A stretch of DNA of 64,000 nt from Acanthacorydalis orientalis. Lineage: Eukaryota; Arthropoda; Insecta; Megaloptera; Corydalidae. The notes beneath the pieces are model-generated. The model ran no database searches. It was not told where the DNA came from and saw only the letters and a program-made list of their open reading frames with translations. The stretch covers positions 41,199,808-41,263,807 of the forward strand of contig CM068314.1 of assembly GCA_034766995.1 (NCBI GenBank). The letters run 5' to 3'. Shown here in pieces: positions 56,556 through 64,000 of the stretch; within the stretch, counting starts at the first letter, position 1; each line of letters opens with the position of its first letter. The translations under genes and the position numbers were made by a program.

Positions 56556-57173
56556 ACAATATATAATTGATTTACATCTGACATCATATTATACATTATG
56601 TTTAATAAAAATAATTATAACATTAATAGTTTATTCGTATAAATATAACTTATTCATTAGAACACATGTGATTTATTTATTTTTCATTATATGATTACAG
56701 TTCCTGTATTGATGTAAATTAAGAATTTTTTTCAATTTATTTACAATGCTTTATTTTTACATGATCTGTAAATAAATTTGGAATAGATTGGTTTTAATTT
56801 ATACTCAAATAACACATTCAATTAATATTTGAACTTTGACGAGAACTACATTGTGCACGATTTTAATCTGTACATGGAAAATGTAAAAATTAACAATCTA
56901 CACATATCTGTTCTTTTAGCCATATATTCTCCATATTAAGTTATATATCGTCGAGAGTTGTATATAAATAGGATTTAACAGAATTTCATATAAGTGTAAA
57001 ATGTGTTTTAACCACGTTGATTCTAATTAATTTAACTACCTGTAACTGTCAGTCATTAAATTTAGCTTTCATTATTCTATAAATTTTAATCATCTGATTT
57101 AACTTATGTATTTTCTGGCTATAAATTTTAGTAAATTTTAAAAGAATTTCAATTAAATTCTGTCAAAGACAAT

Positions 57174-57222
<49 letters not shown>

Positions 57223-57290
57223 ATGAAGGACAGTAAAAAATAATTCATATTCGAGACCAAATTTATTTAATATTAAAATATATTCTCACG
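55601..57290. other. AT-rich stretch, no gene found
   Basis: (TA)n arrays at 55935-55988, 56516-56553 and 57180-57219. Nothing else is recognisable. Confidence 0.6.
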
Positions 57291-57720
57291 ATGACGCCAT
57301 CGATCAAATAATCAAATAATACAAAATACGATTTTGATTCGAATCCAATGCGACATCTCGCTGGAAAGTTTTCATGGGAGAAAGTTCACACGTATCTCAA
57401 GGGCGTTTACAATCGTGGTGAAGAATCACGAGACGGTCGAGCTTCTTTCTTCTCGGCCTCGCCAATGATTTATAGCCTCGTATCGTCTGATTCATGAACT
57501 TGTTATGGTTTTCACGTCGATGTCACTGACACAGACGGCAGATGTACAGCGTGTACTATAATGATTCACAGGGGCTGGTGACGGACTATGGACTGTTGTT
57601 TTAATTCCTTCTGAGTGTAGTTCCGTATTTTTTCTTAAAACACTTTCGGATGACACCGTTTTTAATGAATTAAACGAATTGATTAATAAATATTTCACGA
57701 ATTGAGTTCACAAATTGAGA
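57290..57720 (-). promoter_or_regulatory. GC-richer island: candidate promoter / first exon of Lac2
   Basis: About 400 bp of complex, clearly GC-richer sequence between two AT-rich deserts. On the minus strand it carries a TATA-like box in GGCTATAAATCATTGGCGAG (about 57475-57456) followed by mixed sequence with several short ATG frames, and a possible splice donor ATC|GTGAGAATA near 57290. No signal-peptide frame is visible, so if it is the Lac2 5' end it would be mainly 5' UTR. It lies 36 kb from the next placed exon. It could equally belong to an unrelated transcript or repeat. Confidence 0.25.
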
Positions 57721-58686
57721 AATGTACATGAATATACTTTCAAAATGTATGATTTAATTAAAAAGTAAAATGTTCTGATATGTATTATTCATAAATGTGT
57801 TACATTTGATACTACATTATGGTTTTTAAAATTATATTTCAAATGTTATATATATATATATATATATACATAGTGAGAGAAAACGAATTGTATTACTAAT
57901 TGACTGACGAAACGAAAACTAATAAATCAAAATGAAATAATCCCAATATTTTAATATGAAATTGGTCGAGCAATTCTAACTTAATGGTTAAAAGTTGTCA
58001 TGCGATTGAATTTGTAATTAAGAGACAATTCAACATTCACTTTTGCTATTCATCTAGGGATTACCGACAATTATGATATTTTAAAGGAACTATTAGTATA
58101 TTTTGGGATTAAAAACCTTTGTCATTGATTTGTATAGTATTTTTTAATGTTTAGTTATATTACTTTTAAGAATTTATTGTAATGTTAGGCAATGTATGAG
58201 TAGTTAAAATTAGTAATTCATACTTTTTTAAGAAAGCATTCTTTAAACACATAGTTTACATCATGTTTAAAAATATCTGTATATAAATCATGTCTTATAA
58301 TCACAAATTATTTCTTTTTTGCTTTATAAATCAGACAAAACATTTTGTAAATAAGAAATTTTCTATAAATTATTATTAATCATTTTTGATTGTTGCTCAT
58401 GCGTATTTAGAATGGAAGTGCCATCATTCTCAGGACACTAAGGTACAGAAACACTTTTCTGTCGTTTGGCGTTGCGAGGATGCGGGTGATCAGGAAATTA
58501 AAAAATGAATTGAATATGCTCAGAAAAAGAGGATCTAGTTAAGTTAAATTGAAAGATATTAAAAGAGAGATTTATTTATTGGCGGATCTTAAAATATTAA
58601 ATAATTATGTGGACATGTTTGTATTTATGTGTTTGTAGTTAAGTAGATTATTGGTGGAACGATTGATGAATTTAATATAAATATAC

Positions 58687-58762
<76 letters not shown>

Positions 58763-59972
58763 ATTGTTGCCTTGTTACTACGTCTTTTTCATCAGACTTG
58801 TTATTTTTAATAAAAATGATATTTGATAACTTCCGATGTTTAATTTGATATTTGATAATTAATAAAATCATTGGATTGTTTCGTACGACTTAAGGAAAGT
58901 ATGAAATATTTACTTAACCTTTTCAACATAATATCTTCATATTCAAACCAATTATAGTGATTATTTAAAAAAAATGATTCAGAAGGTTGTGATTAAAATA
59001 AAATTAATGGTATAATGAAAATAGTAATAAATTACTAAAATTCTACTGAAATAGTATCCTTAAGAATAACTTCTCAATCGATTTTAATCTGTTATACATT
59101 TAAATTTGTATTAATAATGTTTATTTCAGTTGATTTTTTTAAGTATGTAATAATTTTTAATTTGAAAGAGTTTTAATTCTTGAGGGGATTTTAAAATATT
59201 TTATAAGGATTAATATCTATAACGATTGTTTTTGTAAAGTAGTTAAGGATTTCTTTATTTTATTTTTATGGTTTACCTTTTTTTAAAATTTATATACTGA
59301 ACATATTTTACATTGTCTTAATAGTAGGTTTATTTCATTTATTAAATATAATACTTTTAAATAAGAAATGACACTAAGAGAGGATTTCTGAAATTTTCCG
59401 ATAGTGAATAATGTAGAAACACTGTAAATATAAAATGCGCACATATATATATATAGTATTTATATACTTCTGAGTTAACTGGTAGTAGAACATAAATGAA
59501 AGTAATTAAAAATTGTCGCATAAATTACACCATTAGGTAAAATTCTTATACAACTATTTCTGTTGTAAGTCACATAATTATACACTAGACTTAATTTAAA
59601 TATATAACTGTAAAACAGGTAAAATTTTATACATGTGTTCAAATTTTGCATGTCATAATTCAAATTGCACTGAAACATAACGTTTGCCTTATGTAAAAAA
59701 TAAATTATACACCGTGTGAGATAATTTATAGTGAAATTTTAATGATAACGTAGATTATAGTATAATAATATATAAATATGTGAATTATTTCTTGTGAAAT
59801 GTGACCGAATTGTCCTTTTTTATTATAAATTTTATACAGATGTATAATTTTCTTTATTCTTTAAGTTGACATTTTTTAACATACAATTTTTGTATATATA
59901 ATTTTTTTGTGAGAAAGAGATTTCTTTTCAGTAATTTTAGAATGTTGTATTCATGAGTACACACACACACAT

Positions 59973-60038
<66 letters not shown>

Positions 60039-61000
60039 AAACTATAAAAATCAGATACTAAATCAAGATTTAGTTCAATTTCCATTTCAATACGTTGATA
60101 TATTTTCTTTTATATGTTTTTATAGCAGAGTGAGTAGTTCATAACATATAAATAAAACAACCACATAACTTTTGGAAAGCAGTGCAATAAAATCTTGACA
60201 CTGTATCGATTTATCTGTCTCGAATTGTATATGGTCAATTTTTTATCGAATTTAGTGCATGAACAAGTTCCGGTATCGCAAGTTTAATGAAATTTGATTT
60301 TTTTTATACACGCATTTCGTGAGAGTTGAATTTAATGCAGTGTAGGTTTCAAATTGTTCATATTGAATTCAATTTTACATGGTTATAAATTTCTAGATGA
60401 TTAGTGTAAATATTTATACAACGGAGAAAATCATCTTTAAGACAACGTTTTTGAAATTGTATATTAATTGAAATTTACTTCTTATGTTTTTAAAAATTTA
60501 TCTCACTCATTCTCAGTTATTTTTAAAACATTTGAAAGTAATTCAATAGTATTTAAAAGTGATTTAATAATCTAAAAAAGTTTTAAATTTTCTATTCAGT
60601 ATTATAGGCATTTAAAACGAAAGTAATTAAAAACGAAAAAAGTATAGTTAGTAGTAGCAGTAGTTAATAGTAGATAAATTATTAGAAATACGAAAAAATT
60701 AGTGGCGTTTTGTATAAAAAATAACATATTTGACAGTTTTTATATCCCATTTCAATAAGCTAAAAGAATAACTTGTGTTTTCATTTTAATCAATTTAATT
60801 AAATCGATTCATTTGTAATTTAACAAAAGGTTAACGCTGGTATTTTAACCCAAATTGATTTGTTAATATTGGTTCATTTTTGCTATTAGGAGCCAAAATG
60901 TAAACTATTTTCTCACTAGACTTGAAAAAAATACATTTAATATATAAAATTCTAATTTCGTTCAATGCGAGTAAATTAATTAGTAGAAACAAAATGTATC

Positions 61001-61091
<91 letters not shown>

Positions 61092-61290
61092 ATTGACAGG
61101 AGTTTGGCTTCTTAATTCGATATATGTAAATACAGTGCAGAAAACCTGCTTTTTGATGGTGGTAGCATTTAAAATTTCTAATTTTTATTTAACATTTTTA
61201 TCTGTAATTCTATGTTAATATCTTTTATTTATAATATGAAATTTTTATTAAATTGAAAATAATGTACAATTTTGTACGTTATAAAATACA

Positions 61291-61476
61291 GGTGATTCAA
61301 CATAGGTTTCCACACGAAATTATTAAAAAAGTCAAAAATTAAAAAAAAACATGTTATTCTCCAGTTAGTATTTTAGTTCAATTGTATTTAGCATTGAACT
61401 AAAATATTAAATAATAACATAATTTTTCTTAACCCCTGCTTCCCTTTTAATACTTCCATATGGAAAATTGAATCAC
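61291..61476 (-). mobile_element. TA-target MITE, copy 5 (inverted, decayed)
   Basis: Left end GGTGATTCAACATAGGTTTC, right end ATGGAAAATTGAATCAC. The core arms TTAGTATTTTAGTTCAATT and AACTAAAATATTAAAT are recognisable but shortened. CTTAACCCCTGCTTCCC near the right end puts it in the same orientation as copy 2. Confidence 0.75.
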
Positions 61477-62278
61477 ATATTTGGTTATACAGAGTTTAAT
61501 TCTATCTTAGATTTAGTATTACCGATATTTAATTCAATATTTTAATAGAATTGATAAATGTTGCAATATTTTTAATTTAGTATAAATATTATTGATTTGC
61601 TTAGTGGGTTTCTGGTAAAAGTATTTTTAATATTAATTTTTAATATAATCGTGTTTATAATATACAGAAAAAGGAAAAAAGAAACAAAATACTTTACACT
61701 CTTCTTTCTTTCCCTATATATTTGTAAAACAAAATTAACAAATAATTCGTATAAACAATGTGATTAAAATTAATCACAATCTAAAGAAGTGTACAAGAAA
61801 ATGATCCTCAACCTATTGAAGTGAAATCTCTTATTCACTGAGTGATTCGAAATAATTTTTATTACATAATCTTCTTCCGTATCGAATTAATGTCTATTAA
61901 AAATGATATTGTATTTCGTGCTCATTCATGTCTAAGATAAATGTAGAAACTCTCAATTTATTATATGGCAAACAAAAGATTTTTTTATACCTGTCATCCA
62001 AATAAGAAAAAAAATACAACACCGACCTTTTTTATTAGTAAAGTACATGTGTAATAATTATATTCTACATCCGTAGATTACAACTTAAACATTTCGTTAT
62101 TAGACTCTTTTCTTATTACAATTGTAAGACCAAATCTTGAATGACATACACCTGTCATAAAAAAGAGTTATGGTAATGTTTATCTCGCATTCAAGACTGT
62201 AACAATAATAATTATACATCATACACGTGTCATAATTCGAAATTAACAAATAAAAACGATTCTAATACATAGATGTTA

Positions 62279-62357
62279 TTAGAAAGGATTTTTATTGAGG
62301 CGTGCCAAATAAAAATTTTTCATCGCACGGCTTTTTGAACACTAATAACCTTTCTAA
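62279..62357. repeat. Short inverted-repeat element (79 bp)
   Basis: TTAGAAAGG at 62279-62287 pairs with CCTTTCTAA at 62349-62357. Inside, GGCGTGCC and CGCACGGC form a second imperfect pair around AAATAAAAATTTTTC. It looks like a miniature foldback element. The 200 bp to its left also holds two near-copies of ATACACCTGTCATAA (about 62147 and 62222). Confidence 0.45.
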
Positions 62358-64000
62358 CAAGTTAATCAATTCAGTATTTCTCCACAATACATTATAATAC
62401 TGGTAATTGTAATAAATTATATAATTTGTATGCTTTCACTCGAAATTTTATTTATTTTAATCAGTGGAATGTACAGTTCGAACTGTAACTATGAATGCAT
62501 AAAGAATGCATTTAAACTAGAACTGTCGTGTTTATTTATTAAATGGTCGTTTTTGCTCACGTCTATTGCATTTCAGTTATTGGTGATTTATTGATACGTT
62601 TATTTTTACGCATACGTGATTTTTTTAGGGCACTTTCATTTTAACACGGCTTAGATTTGATATCATTACATATTCACACACATTTATATATATATAACAG
62701 GCAATATTTACTTCCTGTTGCGATTTTCCTGATAAATATGTCCCTTTTGTTGACAAACAATTGTATAACAAAACGTGACAGAGGTAAAAAGGTTTAATAT
62801 CTTCAAAATAATATTCGTGTGGTATTTATGATAGAAAAAGTAGTGACGTGGAAATTATTGTACCAAACATTTATTTCATTTTTTTAAATTACTCTAGTGG
62901 AACATTACTATTATTATTTGAAGATTTGTTTTACTTCCTAACTGTGGGAAAGTCATGTAAATACTATAATATCAGAAATTTACTGTTTTTTTCTCTTTTT
63001 AAAATAACTATATTTATTATTAAACAAATATTAAATTATGACATTAGGAGTTATAGTGATGGTAGTGTAAAATGTATATAATGATTTCCCTTCGGATGCT
63101 AAAAAGAAATTTTGGAATTGTTTTCACTTTCATGTCCTTGGAGTGAAAGTATTGCCCTAACACTGGATGAATATTTTGATTAGTAATAGAATAGGAAGCA
63201 AAATGTAATGTAAGACTATAGCTATAAAAATTGCCATACTATTTTTAAGAAAATTGAAATTCAATATAAATTATAGCAAATTAATTTATGAATCGATAAC
63301 GAAAAGAGTACAAAATAATAAATAAATATTTATATATTAGTTAATTTTCATTTTTCTGCTACTTTAGACCAAAAAATGTTTAATTGTCCTTTTTAGTGTG
63401 ATAAAAATATCTTTTGTTAAGAGTTCGAGTTATAGAAATATTTTGAAAAGTGAACGAAATTAGTTGCAAAGTCGGTTTTAAAACAAGTTACAACGAACGA
63501 TCAACTTTTTTCTTAACAGAAAATTTAAACAAAAGGAACAGGTATCTAAAAAGTTATGAAGTATGTTTATTTATTTAAACCAACTATTAATAAGAATGGA
63601 TCGTTTATTGCGGAAGTTATATGAAAAATAAAAAAAAGTTTCTTTAAACGGAACAGCTTATTGCTCAGTAAATATTTTGAAAATTAAAGAGAAGCTATTT
63701 TTTTCATTTTTAACAGTGCACTTTATTTGAAATTAATGATGTTTGATCAATTAATTTTATATGCATTTAGATATAGATAAAGGTTTTCAAAATAAATTAA
63801 TTGAGCTATTTCAAAAAATTCAGAAAAGCATGAAAATAAAAAGATAATAAAAAAGAAGTGGCAAACTATGAATAGATTGGAATTCAGAAATGAATACGGA
63901 TCATAGATTTATTAATGAGTGTTAAGAATGTTTAAAGATTGATAAGGATTTAAAATGCAAATACATTGGATTTTTTTGCAAGAAAAAAAGGAGTCGATTG

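Larger units (their letters stand above)
57721..64000. other. AT-rich right end, no gene found
   Basis: (TA)n arrays at about 57846-57868, 58689-58760, 59983-60034 (preceded by CA repeats) and 61006-61085, and MITE copy 5. A patch at 58420-58500 (CAGAAACACTTTTCTGTCGT) is GC-richer but unidentified. From 63100 to the window edge only AT-rich sequence was seen. Confidence 0.55.

Noticed and set aside
57492..57698. 68-codon minus-strand frame in the GC-richer island
   Set aside because: No recognisable domain, signal peptide or splice-compatible end; the island is better described as a possible non-coding exon or promoter.
62848..63081. 77-codon plus-strand frame near the right edge
   Set aside because: Hydrophobic AT-driven composition with no start context or similarity that I can recognise.

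Overview
This window is eukaryotic nuclear DNA from an insect. The base composition is extremely AT-rich, and about 65 long (TA)n microsatellites occur, roughly one per kilobase. Transposon remains have insect-type termini. The only protein-coding gene I can establish is split by GT-AG introns. It encodes a cuticle-type multicopper oxidase whose sequence is diagnostic of insect laccase 2 (Lac2, also MCO2; Drosophila straw). The insect order is not resolvable from this sequence alone.

Layout. From 2073 to 21434, on the minus strand, lie six coding exons of Lac2 (21434-21083, 19280-18517, 12034-11850, 6221-6026, 5230-5018, 2455-2073). Every splice junction has GT/AG and keeps the reading frame. 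The six exons give 696 residues and end in a TAA stop at 2073-2075. They contain all four histidine-rich copper motifs of a working three-domain laccase. The start codon and signal peptide must lie on one or more further exons upstream (higher coordinates); I could not find them with confidence. The region 21435-64000 is therefore either a giant first intron of Lac2 or intergenic DNA. A GC-richer island at about 57.3-57.7 kb, with a TATA-like box on the minus strand, is a weak candidate for the promoter and first exon.

Everything else is AT-rich filler carrying (TA)n arrays and decayed mobile elements. These include five copies of a MITE of up to about 210 bp that inserts at TA/TATA, and two mariner remnants that share the same internal deletion and 3' end. 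Two more solo mariner ends, a hAT-like MITE, two non-LTR retrotransposon scraps, a near-perfect 140-bp palindrome and a two-copy GC-rich repeat are also present.

Function. Lac2 is a secreted phenoloxidase that oxidises catecholamines (N-acetyldopamine, N-beta-alanyldopamine) to quinones, which tan and harden new cuticle. No second gene and no novel multi-gene system is visible. Most long open frames here are translated (TA)n repeats. The most interesting items are the MITE/TA-array association, the shared deletion in the mariner copies, and the unresolved 5' end and possible alternative 3' exons of Lac2.
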